From Bacillota bacterium (GTDB lineage: Bacteria > Bacillota > Clostridia > Acetivibrionales > DTU013), in the NCBI GenBank assembly GCA_023412665.1, contig JAEZCA010000016.1, positions 6,940 through 70,939 of the forward strand: a stretch of DNA of 64,000 nucleotides, written 5' to 3'. Positions 24,639 through 33,090 of the stretch are shown in pieces (within the stretch, counting starts at the first letter, position 1; the number at the start of each line of letters is the position of its first letter). The notes beneath the pieces are model-generated. The model saw only the letters and a program-made list of their open reading frames with translations. It was not told where the DNA came from and made no database searches. The position numbers were made by a program, and so were the translations under genes.

Positions 24639-25934
24639 ATGAGTGTCGCCGAAACCTGCCGCAGTGTCAAAGCGGCAGCTATAAAGCTTGCAGCATCCAC
24701 AGCCGCAGAGAAAAACAGCGCGCTTCTCAGTATTGCAGACGCGCTTTTAAAACATAAGGAAGAGATTTTCAGTGCAAACCAGCGGGATCTTGAAAGAAGC
24801 GAGGCTGAAAAAGTGCCCTTCCCCCTCCTTAAGAGACTGAAATTTGACGAAAGCAAGCTGAACGATGTCATAGATGGCATCCACAGTCTTGTCAGGCTTG
24901 AGGATCCGGTTGGCAGGACACTGCTGTCCACGGAGATGGATGAAGGCCTTGAGCTCTACAAGGTGACCTGTCCCATTGGCGCCATCGGCATCATATTTGA
25001 GTCCAGGCCGGATGCACTTGTCCAGATATCCACGCTGTGTCTCAAGAGCGGGAACGGTGTGCTGCTCAAGGGCGGCTCCGAAGCAATGGATACAAACAGG
25101 ATTCTGGCCGGATTGATCATTTCGGCATCTGAAGCTGCCGGCATGCCAAAGGGCTGGTGCAGCCTTCTTGAAACACGATCGGATATAAATGAGCTTTTGA
25201 AGCAGGATAAGTATGTAGACCTGATAATACCAAGGGGTTCAAATGAATTTGTAAGATATATAATGAACAACACAAACATACCGGTAATGGGTCACGCAGA
25301 CGGCATCTGCCACTGTTATATCGATGCTTCGGCTGATATTGCCATGGCAGTGCGTATAGCAATAGATTCAAAAGTACAGTATGTAGCTGTCTGCAATGCA
25401 ATGGAAACACTTCTTGTCCATGAAACTGCAGCAAAGGATTTCCTGCCGCTTCTTAAGCAAGCCGCTGATGAAAAGAATGTCGAGCTGCTTGGCTGCAGCA
25501 GGACGATTACGATCATACCGGCAGCACCGGCTTCGGAAGAAGATTGGAAAACCGAGTATCTGGATTACAAGCTGTCGATAAAAATCGTCGGGAGCCTTGA
25601 TGAGGCAATAGATCACATCAACACCTATGGATCCGGCCATACAGATGCCATTGTGACGTCGGACAAAGACAACGCAGCCCGCTTTATGTCGCTGGTCGAC
25701 TCCGGCAATGTTATGTGGAACTGTTCCACCAGGTTCAGCGACGGCTTTAAATACGGTCTGGGCGCCGAGGTAGGCATAAGCACGGGTAAACTGCATGCAC
25801 GGGGTCCTGTAGGACTCGAAGGCCTGGTGATATATAAATACAAGCTGATGGGAAAAGGACAGATCGTTGCTGACTACGCAGAAAAGAAAAGCAGCTTCAC
25901 CCATAGGAATATCGGAAGGGATTGTCCGCTGTAG
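24639..25934 (+). CDS. proA: Gamma-glutamyl phosphate reductase
   Basis: A 431-aa NADPH-dependent enzyme that reduces gamma-glutamyl phosphate to the semialdehyde, the second step of proline synthesis. Seen: the NAD(P)-binding region (GAIGIIFESRPDALVQISTLCLKSGNGVLLKGGSEA), IIPRGSNEFVRYI, the active-site Cys near 252 (VAVCNAMETLLVH), and the conserved NCSTRFSDGFKYGLGAEVGIST. Full length. It is separated from proB by about 10.7 kb of sugar-utilisation genes and has its own promoter. Confidence 0.96.
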   Translation: MSVAETCRSVKAAAIKLAASTAAEKNSALLSIADALLKHKEEIFSANQRDLERSEAEKVPFPLLKRLKFDESKLNDVIDGIHSLVRLEDPVGRTLLSTEMDEGLELYKVTCPIGAIGIIFESRPDALVQISTLCLKSGNGVLLKGGSEAMDTNRILAGLIISASEAAGMPKGWCSLLETRSDINELLKQDKYVDLIIPRGSNEFVRYIMNNTNIPVMGHADGICHCYIDASADIAMAVRIAIDSKVQYVAVCNAMETLLVHETAAKDFLPLLKQAADEKNVELLGCSRTITIIPAAPASEEDWKTEYLDYKLSIKIVGSLDEAIDHINTYGSGHTDAIVTSDKDNAARFMSLVDSGNVMWNCSTRFSDGFKYGLGAEVGISTGKLHARGPVGLEGLVIYKYKLMGKGQIVADYAEKKSSFTHRNIGRDCPL

Positions 25935-25953
25935 CACCATTTGCCACTGATCA

Positions 25954-25980
25954 TCCTCTGCTTATCTGCAGGGGATTTTT
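25954..25980 (+). terminator. Terminator after proA
   Basis: TCCTCTGC pairs (one G-U) with GCAGGGGA, followed by TTTTT. Confidence 0.65.
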
Positions 25981-26054
25981 CATTTGTTACGGATGTGAAA
26001 CATTACGGCAGGTTTTACATAATATGAACTATAAAAAAATGTGATAATGGTGGT

Positions 26055-26459
26055 ATGATGGAAAACTCGCTCACAATAGAAGCAATAACCAGCGGTCTTC
26101 TCACTCTGCAAAAAGTAAAAGAACTATACAAAAACAATCAACGCTCTGCTGAAAACGGCACCAATACTGATGAAAATATACACCCCGACAGACTGATGCT
26201 GATGCGGGAGGTGCTTTCGTCCGTCACGGAGTTACTGCCCCAAACCAGAAGCGGAATGTTCAGCAGCGCCTTTGACCAGGGCACCCGCTTCAGCAGCGCT
26301 TACCGGGAGCTCAAACGCCATGTTGGCAGCATGAGCAGAGGCAATCCTGCTCAGGATGATATATACAGAACGCTTAAGCTTTTACTGCCGGTGCTTGATT
26401 TCAGGCGCAAAGTATATATGGATAAGGTAGTCAGAATAATCGACATTCTGATGTCCTGA
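26055..26459 (+). CDS. Hypothetical 134-aa protein
   Basis: Soluble helical protein (MMENSLTIEAITSGLLTLQK...) with basic stretches and no named motif; a central low-complexity part (QTRSGMFSSAFDQGTRFSSAYRELKRHV) resembles a flexible linker. It may start at either of two adjacent ATG codons after GGTGG. It lies between proA and the PflA-like gene, about 80 bases before the latter. Length and charge recall small spore or cell-division accessory proteins of clostridia, but nothing assigns it. Confidence 0.65.
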   Translation: MMENSLTIEAITSGLLTLQKVKELYKNNQRSAENGTNTDENIHPDRLMLMREVLSSVTELLPQTRSGMFSSAFDQGTRFSSAYRELKRHVGSMSRGNPAQDDIYRTLKLLLPVLDFRRKVYMDKVVRIIDILMS

Positions 26460-26539
26460 CCGTACTCCGGGCTTGACCGCGGTATTACTTTTGAAGGATA
26501 ATACCTATAGATGATGATCAAGGGAGCTGATCTGGCGGG

Positions 26540-27259
26540 ATGACTGGTCGGATACATTCATTTGAAAGCTTCGGGACTCTGGACGGACCGGGCATACGGT
26601 TCGTTGTCTTTATGCAGGGCTGCCCGCTGCGCTGCATATACTGCCACAACCGTGATACCTGGGATACCAGTGGCGGTGTCTCATATGCCGTTAATGACGT
26701 CATGGCGGAATTGGACAAGTACAAAAGCTATTTTCTTTTTTCAGGCGGAGGCATCACCGTATCCGGCGGAGAACCACTTCTTCAGCTCGAATTTGTAGCA
26801 GAGCTTTTCAGGAGCTGCAGATCGCAGGGAATACACACAGCGCTCGACACAAGCGGCTTTACCGGAGCGGCAGGCCCCGAAGCTGTAGATGCCCTGCTGG
26901 CTGTAACAGACCTTGTACTGCTCGATATCAAGCATCCCTGTGACTCGGGACATAAGCTAATCACAGGCGTCGGCCGCGAGAAACCTGCTGCTTTCGCAAA
27001 GCTGCTCTCTGATAGGTCGATCCCCGTGTGGATCAGGTATGTGCTCGTTCCGGGCCATACAGATTCTCAGTCTGATCTTAAGGCAACCGCTGCCTTCATA
27101 AAAAGCCTTTCAAATGTCCAAAAGGTCGAAGTCCTTCCCTATCATTCAATGGGCGCATATAAGTGGAGGGAGCTTGGCCTCCCCTATCCCCTCAAAGGTG
27201 TTGAACCACCGGACGATGATGCGGTAAAAAATGCCGCTCGCATCTTGCGCAAAGAATAA
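26540..27259 (+). CDS. pflA: Pyruvate formate-lyase activating enzyme
   Basis: A 239-aa radical SAM enzyme that installs the glycyl radical on pyruvate formate-lyase. Seen: SFGTLDGPGIRFVVFMQGCP, with Cys28, Cys32 and Cys35 in the CxxxCxxC cluster motif (GCPLRCIYCHN), and FSGGGITVSGGEPLLQ. DIKH and VPGHTDS follow in the usual order. The size fits PflA and not the longer ferredoxin-domain activases of glycerol or choline lyases. No glycyl radical enzyme gene is within the window, so its partner must be elsewhere. Confidence 0.92.
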   Translation: MTGRIHSFESFGTLDGPGIRFVVFMQGCPLRCIYCHNRDTWDTSGGVSYAVNDVMAELDKYKSYFLFSGGGITVSGGEPLLQLEFVAELFRSCRSQGIHTALDTSGFTGAAGPEAVDALLAVTDLVLLDIKHPCDSGHKLITGVGREKPAAFAKLLSDRSIPVWIRYVLVPGHTDSQSDLKATAAFIKSLSNVQKVEVLPYHSMGAYKWRELGLPYPLKGVEPPDDDAVKNAARILRKE

Positions 27260-27262
27260 TTA

Positions 27263-27292
27263 TTGACAACCAATAAATTATATGATTATAAT
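27263..27292 (+). promoter_or_regulatory. SigmaA-type promoter of the regulator-pot operon
   Basis: TTGACA (27263-27268), 18 bases, TATAAT (27287-27292), about 110 bases before the regulator start. Confidence 0.7.
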
Positions 27293-27306
27293 AAATTGTT
27301 TTACGT

Positions 27307-27323
27307 GTTTAGTGATTCTAAAC
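27307..27323. promoter_or_regulatory. Candidate operator of the XRE-cupin regulator
   Basis: GTTTAG, five bases, CTAAAC: a perfect 6-bp palindrome about 15 bases after the -10 element, where a bound repressor would block transcription. It is inferred to be autoregulatory. Confidence 0.45.
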
Positions 27324-27400
27324 AAAATGTTTATAATTAAAAACAAGAATGCAGATGCCTCAAATATGCTTCACTTAAGAAACGCAGAAGGAAAAGCCAT

Positions 27401-27940
27401 ATGAAAATAGGTAACAAGCTAAAAATGCTGAGAATAAAAAACGGCCTGACGCAGGAGGAGCTGGCTGACAGGAGCGAGCTGTCCAAAGGCTTCATATCGC
27501 AGATCGAGAGAGATCTGACCTCTCCCTCCATTGCGACGCTTGTCGATATTCTTCAGTGTCTGGGCTCAAGCCTGAAGGACTTTTTCAACGAAAGCGTGGA
27601 TGAAAAAATTATCTTCAGGAAGGACGACATATTCATAAAGGAAAACAGCGATCTCAAGCACGAGATCAGATGGATCGTTCCGGACTCGCAAAAAAACAGG
27701 ATGGAACCGATACTTATCAGTCTGGCCGAGGGTGGAGCCTCGGAAACCGATGATCCTCACGAGGGTGAAGAATACGGCTATGTGCTGGCAGGCAGCATAT
27801 TCATCCACCTCGCAGGCAGGAAATACAGGGCAAAGAAGGACGAAAGCTTCTATTTCAAGCCAAGCTGTGTGCATTATATATCAAACAGCGGCAAGACAGA
27901 GGCAAAAGTGCTTTGGGTCTCGACTCCCCCAAGCTTTTGA
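27401..27940 (+). CDS. XRE-family regulator with cupin domain (PuuR-like)
   Basis: A 179-aa regulator with an N-terminal helix-turn-helix (KMLRIKNGLTQEELADRSELSKGFISQIER) and a C-terminal cupin_2 domain (LAEGGASETDDPHEGEEYGYVLAGSIFIHLAG through FKPSCVHYISNSG). Proteins of this architecture directly upstream of potABCD are common in clostridia and are thought to sense polyamines through the cupin barrel. It is the first gene of the operon, about 50 bases before potA. Confidence 0.92.
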   Translation: MKIGNKLKMLRIKNGLTQEELADRSELSKGFISQIERDLTSPSIATLVDILQCLGSSLKDFFNESVDEKIIFRKDDIFIKENSDLKHEIRWIVPDSQKNRMEPILISLAEGGASETDDPHEGEEYGYVLAGSIFIHLAGRKYRAKKDESFYFKPSCVHYISNSGKTEAKVLWVSTPPSF

Positions 27941-27990
27941 GGGTACAGGGATACAAACGATTATTATGAACCTTGCAAGGAGTATGCAAA

Positions 27991-29040
27991 ATGTCAAAAC
28001 ACATTATCGAATTAGTCGATCTTGTAAAAGAATACGACGGTACTGAAGCCCTTAAGGGCATCAACCTGTATATAAGGCAGAATGAGTTCATTACACTGCT
28101 CGGCCCCAGCGGCTGCGGCAAGACCACCACACTGAGGCTGATCGGCGGATTCGAAAAGCCGACCTCAGGCAAGGTATTATTTGAGGGAGCCGATGTGACC
28201 GATGTTCCTCCGTATAAGCGCAAAGTAAATACGGTTTTTCAGAAATATGCACTTTTTCCGCATATGAATGTTTATGAAAACATTGCCTTTGGACTGAGGA
28301 TCAAAAAAACAGATAAGGCTCTGATCGATGAAAAGGTTGCAAAAATGCTGGCGATGGTGAATCTGGAGGGTTTTGAAAGAAGATCTGTGGATTCCCTCAG
28401 CGGCGGACAGCAGCAGAGGATCGCCATTGCACGCGCGTTGGTCAACGAACCCGAGGTACTGCTGCTGGACGAGCCTCTTGGCGCGCTGGACCTCAAGCTC
28501 CGAAAGGAAATGCAGATGGAGCTGAAAAAGATGCAGCAGCAGCTTGGCATTACATTCATATATGTCACCCATGACCAGGAAGAGGCGCTTACAATGTCCG
28601 ACACGATCGTGGTCATGTCAAAGGGCACCATTCAACAGATCGGTACCCCCCAGGACATATACAATGAGCCGAAAAATGCTTTTGTGGCCGACTTCATCGG
28701 TGAGAGCAACATAATCGACGGAATAATGCTTCGGGATTTCCGTGTCAGCTTTGCTTCCCATGAATTCGACTGTGTCGACAAGGGCTTCGGCATAAATGAG
28801 AAGGTCGATGTTGTTGTCAGGCCCGAAGATATCAAGCTGGTCACGGGAGACGACAGTCTTTTGCAGGGAACAGTGAAGTCCGTCATATTCAAGGGCGTCC
28901 ACTATGAAATGCAGGTAGACGACAGCAACGGTTTCAGCTGGATAGTGCACAGCACGGCAATGGAGCCTGTCGACACAAAGGTCGGGCTTTATATCCAGCC
29001 GTTTGATATTCAAATTATGAAAAAGGTGCCTGTGACATGA
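27991..29040 (+). CDS. potA: Spermidine/putrescine ABC transporter ATPase
   Basis: A 349-aa ATPase driving polyamine import. Seen: Walker A GPSGCGKTT, Q-loop VFQKYALFPHM, ABC signature LSGGQQQRIAIARAL, Walker B LLLDEPLGALD and switch His in VTHDQEEAL, followed by a TOBE domain in the last 110 residues (VVVRPEDIKLV). The ATG at 27991 has AAGGAG 8 bases upstream; an in-frame TTG six codons earlier does not. Its stop overlaps the potB start by four bases. Confidence 0.95.
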   Translation: MSKHIIELVDLVKEYDGTEALKGINLYIRQNEFITLLGPSGCGKTTTLRLIGGFEKPTSGKVLFEGADVTDVPPYKRKVNTVFQKYALFPHMNVYENIAFGLRIKKTDKALIDEKVAKMLAMVNLEGFERRSVDSLSGGQQQRIAIARALVNEPEVLLLDEPLGALDLKLRKEMQMELKKMQQQLGITFIYVTHDQEEALTMSDTIVVMSKGTIQQIGTPQDIYNEPKNAFVADFIGESNIIDGIMLRDFRVSFASHEFDCVDKGFGINEKVDVVVRPEDIKLVTGDDSLLQGTVKSVIFKGVHYEMQVDDSNGFSWIVHSTAMEPVDTKVGLYIQPFDIQIMKKVPVT

Positions 29041-29861
29041 AAAAGCCATGGATATCGTATCCATATATATTGTGGATGATAATATTTATAATAGTACCTC
29101 TGGTGCTTGTGCTTTATTACAGTCTGACCGTCTCAATTGACGGAGCAGTGGTATTTTCGCTGGACAATTTTGCAAAGGTGCTGCAGCCCATATACCTCAA
29201 GGTTTTGTGGAGGTCGGTGGTCCTGGCGGTGGCAAGTACGTTGATATGCCTTCTTTTGGGCTACCCTGTGGCATTGATATTGTCAGGCAGGGATCTCAGC
29301 AGGAAGAGCACCCTTGTCATGCTCTTTGTCATTCCCATGTGGATGAATTTTCTGCTCAGGACATATGCCTGGATGACACTGCTTGACCGAAAGGGCGTAA
29401 TAAATTCGATCCTTGGCTCCATCGGGCTGCCGCAGGTCAATATTCTGTACACTGACTGGGCTGTCATACTGGGTATGGTCTACAACTTTTTGCCGTTTAT
29501 GGTGCTTCCCATTTTCTCGGTGCTCAGCAAGATAGATAAAAGTTTGATAGAAGCTGCCGAGGATCTGGGATCGAATTCGTTCAAAGTATTCAGCAGGGTC
29601 ATATTCCCTCTCAGCCTTCCCGGTGTTGTATCCGGCATAACCATGGTATTCATGCCGGCAGTCACCACGTTCATTATATCCAAGCTCCTTGGCGGAAGCC
29701 AGTATACGCTGATCGGGAACCTTATCGAGGATCAGTTCATGAGAGTCTATGACTGGAACTTCGGGTCAGCCTTGTCGATCATAATGATGCTGCTGATACT
29801 GGCCAGCATGGCGCTGATGTCACGTTACGACAAGGAAGAAGCGGGAGGTGGACTGTTGTGA
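29037..29861 (+). CDS. potB: Spermidine/putrescine ABC transporter permease
   Basis: A 274-aa membrane protein with six helices and the EAA loop (LIEAAEDLGSNSFKVFSRVIFPLSLPGVVSG). The start ATG overlaps the potA stop (ATGA), and its end overlaps the GTG of potC, so the three are translationally coupled. Confidence 0.94.
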   Translation: MKKPWISYPYILWMIIFIIVPLVLVLYYSLTVSIDGAVVFSLDNFAKVLQPIYLKVLWRSVVLAVASTLICLLLGYPVALILSGRDLSRKSTLVMLFVIPMWMNFLLRTYAWMTLLDRKGVINSILGSIGLPQVNILYTDWAVILGMVYNFLPFMVLPIFSVLSKIDKSLIEAAEDLGSNSFKVFSRVIFPLSLPGVVSGITMVFMPAVTTFIISKLLGGSQYTLIGNLIEDQFMRVYDWNFGSALSIIMMLLILASMALMSRYDKEEAGGGLL

Positions 29862-30658
29862 GCAAGACTCTGAAGAAGCTGTATTTATTCTTGATCTTTT
29901 TATTTCTTTATGCACCGGTCGTTACGCTGATCGTGTTTTCCTTCAACAGCTCCAGATCCAGAGGCAGCTGGGGAGGCTTCACATTTAAATGGTATCGCGA
30001 GCTCTTTCAGGACAAGCAGATAATGTCGTCATTGTATTACACTCTGGCAATAGCTCTGCTTTCCTCACTGATTGCCACAATTACAGGCACTGCGGCAGCA
30101 GTTGCCATTCACAATATGAAAAAGCCTCTCAGGTCATTCATAATAAATGTCACATACCTGCCCGTCCTTAATCCTGATATTGTGACAGGTATATCACTGA
30201 TGATACTTTTTATATTCCTTAAGCTGGATCTCGGCTTTGTGACACTGCTGCTGGCACATATAACCTTTAATGTCCCCTATATTATTTTGTCAGTGCTTCC
30301 CAAGCTGAAGCAGCTCAACAAGCATATGTATGAAGCAGCGCTTGATCTGGGAGCCGAACCTCTTAAAGCATTTTTCAAGGTAATACTGCCTGAGATCATG
30401 CCGGGGATCATTACTGGCTTCCTGCTGGCGTTTACTCTGTCGCTGGATGATTTCATAATCAGCTTCTTCACCACCGGCTCAGGAGTTTCGACACTCTCGA
30501 TCACAGTATATTCGATGGCAAGACGGGGCATAAATCCGAAAATAAACGCTTTATCGACGCTGATGTTTATAGCGGTGCTTGGACTCCTGCTTGTAATTAA
30601 CAAGAGGTCTTCGGTAAACAATAAGAATGAAACAGCAAGGCTCAGTAATCTTATCTAA
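29858..30658 (+). CDS. potC: Spermidine/putrescine ABC transporter permease
   Basis: A 266-aa permease with six helices and the EAA loop (MYEAALDLGAEPLKAFFKVILPEIMPGIITG). It starts at GTG within a GTGA overlap with potB; GGGAGGTGG lies upstream. The FSFNSSRSRGSWGGFTFKWY segment after the first helix is typical of PotC. Confidence 0.94.
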   Translation: MSKTLKKLYLFLIFLFLYAPVVTLIVFSFNSSRSRGSWGGFTFKWYRELFQDKQIMSSLYYTLAIALLSSLIATITGTAAAVAIHNMKKPLRSFIINVTYLPVLNPDIVTGISLMILFIFLKLDLGFVTLLLAHITFNVPYIILSVLPKLKQLNKHMYEAALDLGAEPLKAFFKVILPEIMPGIITGFLLAFTLSLDDFIISFFTTGSGVSTLSITVYSMARRGINPKINALSTLMFIAVLGLLLVINKRSSVNNKNETARLSNLI

Positions 30659-30770
30659 AAAATAATACAGACTGCAATGCATAAACGCGGCACATGCTTG
30701 TGAAAACATAGCAGTACAACAGACTGCTTGAATAAAAAATAATTATTTATAGTAAGGAGTAATGTGAGAA

Positions 30771-31844
30771 ATGAAAATTAGTTCCAGAAGGGTTTTGTCA
30801 ATAATAACAGCAGTGACATTGCTGGCGGTCATGCTCACAGGCTGTGGAGGAAATAACGGCGGCGCTGCGGGTGAAACAGTAACTATCAATGTGTTCAACT
30901 GGGGCGATTATATCGGGGAATCCGTAATAAAGGATTTTGAAGATAAATATCCGAATATAAAGGTCAACTATGAGACATTTTCTACGAATGAGGATATGTA
31001 TGTTAAGATAAAGACAGGCGGCTCGGCATATGATGTGGCGATCCCTTCTGATTATATGATCAAAAGGATGCTCGATGAAGGCCTCGTTAAAAAGATCGAT
31101 ATTAAGAACATTCCTAACTACAAATTTATAGACGAGCGTTTCAAAAACCTTTCCTTCGATCCGCAAAACGAGTACTCTGTCCCGTATATGTGGGGAACTG
31201 TAGGAATACTATACAATAAGACAATGGTGACCGACACTATCGACAGCTGGGAAGTCCTCTGGAACGAAAAATACAAAAAACAGATCATTATGCCTGACAG
31301 CGAAAGGGATAGCATAGGTATTACTCTAAAAATGCTCGACTATTCAATGAATACTAAAAATATAGCGGAATTGGAAGCTGCCAGAGATAAATTGATCGAA
31401 CAGAAGCCTCTTGTTCTGGCCTATGTCGTGGATGAGGTCAAGGATATGATGATCGGCGAGAGCGCAGCTATGGCTGTAGTATGGTCGGGAGATGCATATT
31501 ACTGCATGTCGGAGAACGAAAACCTGGAATACGTCATACCAAAAGAGGGCTCCAACTACTGGTTCGACTCAATGATAATACCCTCAACCAGTAAGCACCA
31601 GAAGGAAGCCGAACTGTTCATTGATTTTATGTGCGATCCGGAGGTTGCTTTCGCAAATGCAGACTATATAGGATATGCTACTCCTCATACAGAGGTAATG
31701 AAGATGCTGGATCCCGAACTGATAACAGACAGAAATGCATATCCTCTTATGGAGGATCTGGCCAACTGTGAGATATTCGAATATCCCGGTGATGATATAA
31801 ATAGGGAGTACAACAGGATCTGGACAGAGGTAAAAGCCAACTAA
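30771..31844 (+). CDS. potD: Spermidine/putrescine-binding lipoprotein
   Basis: A 357-aa substrate-binding protein. The signal sequence ends in a lipobox (VMLTGC, Cys25), then a Gly/Asn linker and the periplasmic-type binding fold (INVFNWGDYIGESVIKDFEDKYPNIKV; YDVAIPSDYMIKRM; YSVPYMWGTVGILYN; FIDFMCDPEVAFANADYIGYATP). The 112-base gap after potC is AT-rich and may hold a second promoter, giving extra binding protein. Confidence 0.95.
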   Translation: MKISSRRVLSIITAVTLLAVMLTGCGGNNGGAAGETVTINVFNWGDYIGESVIKDFEDKYPNIKVNYETFSTNEDMYVKIKTGGSAYDVAIPSDYMIKRMLDEGLVKKIDIKNIPNYKFIDERFKNLSFDPQNEYSVPYMWGTVGILYNKTMVTDTIDSWEVLWNEKYKKQIIMPDSERDSIGITLKMLDYSMNTKNIAELEAARDKLIEQKPLVLAYVVDEVKDMMIGESAAMAVVWSGDAYYCMSENENLEYVIPKEGSNYWFDSMIIPSTSKHQKEAELFIDFMCDPEVAFANADYIGYATPHTEVMKMLDPELITDRNAYPLMEDLANCEIFEYPGDDINREYNRIWTEVKAN

Positions 31845-31869
31845 CCCCATCTATATTCAGGAGAAAGCT

Positions 31870-33075
31870 ATGACAAAAAGGAGATATAGGGCGGGCAAAT
31901 TACTTAATAAATTTCTGAAGCTTCCCTTGAGGGCATACATGAGGACATTGTTTGCTCTAAGCATTGAGAACGGTCAGCTTCAGGGCATAAAACCGCCCTA
32001 TGTCGTACTTGCGAACCATACAAATTTCTGGGATCCCTTTCTTTTATCGCTCTGCATCCCGGATCCCGTATATTTTGTCACATCGGACGCATATTTCAGG
32101 AATCCCGTACTGAAACAGCTTTTGAAGCTTGTCGGAGCAATTCCGAAAAGGAAACAGATATCCGATCCTTCGACCATCCGCGGTATTATAGATGTAGTAA
32201 AAAATAAAGGCGTAATCGGCATATTCCCTGAGGGAAGCAGAAGTTGGGACGGCAGGACGCTGCCTCTTCTCAAGCCTACGGCCAAACTGATCAAATCACT
32301 GCATATCCCTGTATATTCAGTTCTGTTCAAAGGCGCATATCTCACTATGCCCAGATGGGCAGCCTTCTCCAGGAAGGGCCGGCTGTCGATGGAGGTCGGA
32401 AAGGTTCTCGGTCCGGATGATATCAATGGGATGTCTGTAGACGAGATATACCAGAGGATAACCGAAAGTCTTGAATACGACGAATACACTGCTCAAAGGC
32501 ATCTCATGCATGCATATACCGGCAGAAGCAAAGCAGAACATATCGAGTTGTTCCTTTTCATCTGTCCTCAATGCAAAAGCATCAGCTCAATGACATCCGA
32601 GGGAGACAGCTTTAAATGCAGCACATGCAGCTGTGAAATGCTTTATAACGATTATGGCTTTTTTGAGAGCAGGCAAGGAGCTCCGCTGCCCTTTGAAAAT
32701 CCACTTGATTGGAACCTGTGGCAATTGGAGTATCTGGACCGCATAATAGACGATAAGGCAAAGGACGGCATAATGAGTCCTATCACCTTTGATGATGATA
32801 TCATGCTAAGTACAGGTGGCAGGACCGGAGCGCTTGAAGAAAAAGCTTCTACAGGCAGGCTTTCCATATACTGTGACAGGCTGGAATATCTCGCATCCGG
32901 TAAGGATCGGCTGATTTTCCTCATTAGCGACATATCCGGCATGAACGTTCAGTTCAATGACCAGCTGGAATTTATCCACGATAATGTACTCTTCCGTTTC
33001 AGCAAAAAAAGTGCTGTTTTTTCAGCCTATAAATATACGGAGATAACCGAAAAAATAAAACACAGGTCAGAGTAA
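31870..33075 (+). CDS. PlsC-like acyltransferase with a C-terminal zinc-ribbon extension
   Basis: A 401-aa protein. The first 220 residues are a 1-acylglycerol-3-phosphate acyltransferase domain with the H-x4-D motif in VVLANHTNFWDPF and the substrate motif FPEGSRSWDG. The second half is unusual: a four-Cys zinc ribbon at about 234-258 (CPQCKS...CSTCSC) and a beta-rich terminal domain of about 130 residues (SPITFDDDIMLSTGGRTGAL; SIYCDRLEYLASGKDRLIFLISDISGM). Ordinary PlsC proteins end after about 240 residues. It follows potD by 25 bases with AGGAG, so it may be read through from the pot operon. Lipid substrate unknown. Confidence 0.85.
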   Translation: MTKRRYRAGKLLNKFLKLPLRAYMRTLFALSIENGQLQGIKPPYVVLANHTNFWDPFLLSLCIPDPVYFVTSDAYFRNPVLKQLLKLVGAIPKRKQISDPSTIRGIIDVVKNKGVIGIFPEGSRSWDGRTLPLLKPTAKLIKSLHIPVYSVLFKGAYLTMPRWAAFSRKGRLSMEVGKVLGPDDINGMSVDEIYQRITESLEYDEYTAQRHLMHAYTGRSKAEHIELFLFICPQCKSISSMTSEGDSFKCSTCSCEMLYNDYGFFESRQGAPLPFENPLDWNLWQLEYLDRIIDDKAKDGIMSPITFDDDIMLSTGGRTGALEEKASTGRLSIYCDRLEYLASGKDRLIFLISDISGMNVQFNDQLEFIHDNVLFRFSKKSAVFSAYKYTEITEKIKHRSE

Positions 33076-33090
33076 AACAGGAGGTTTCAA

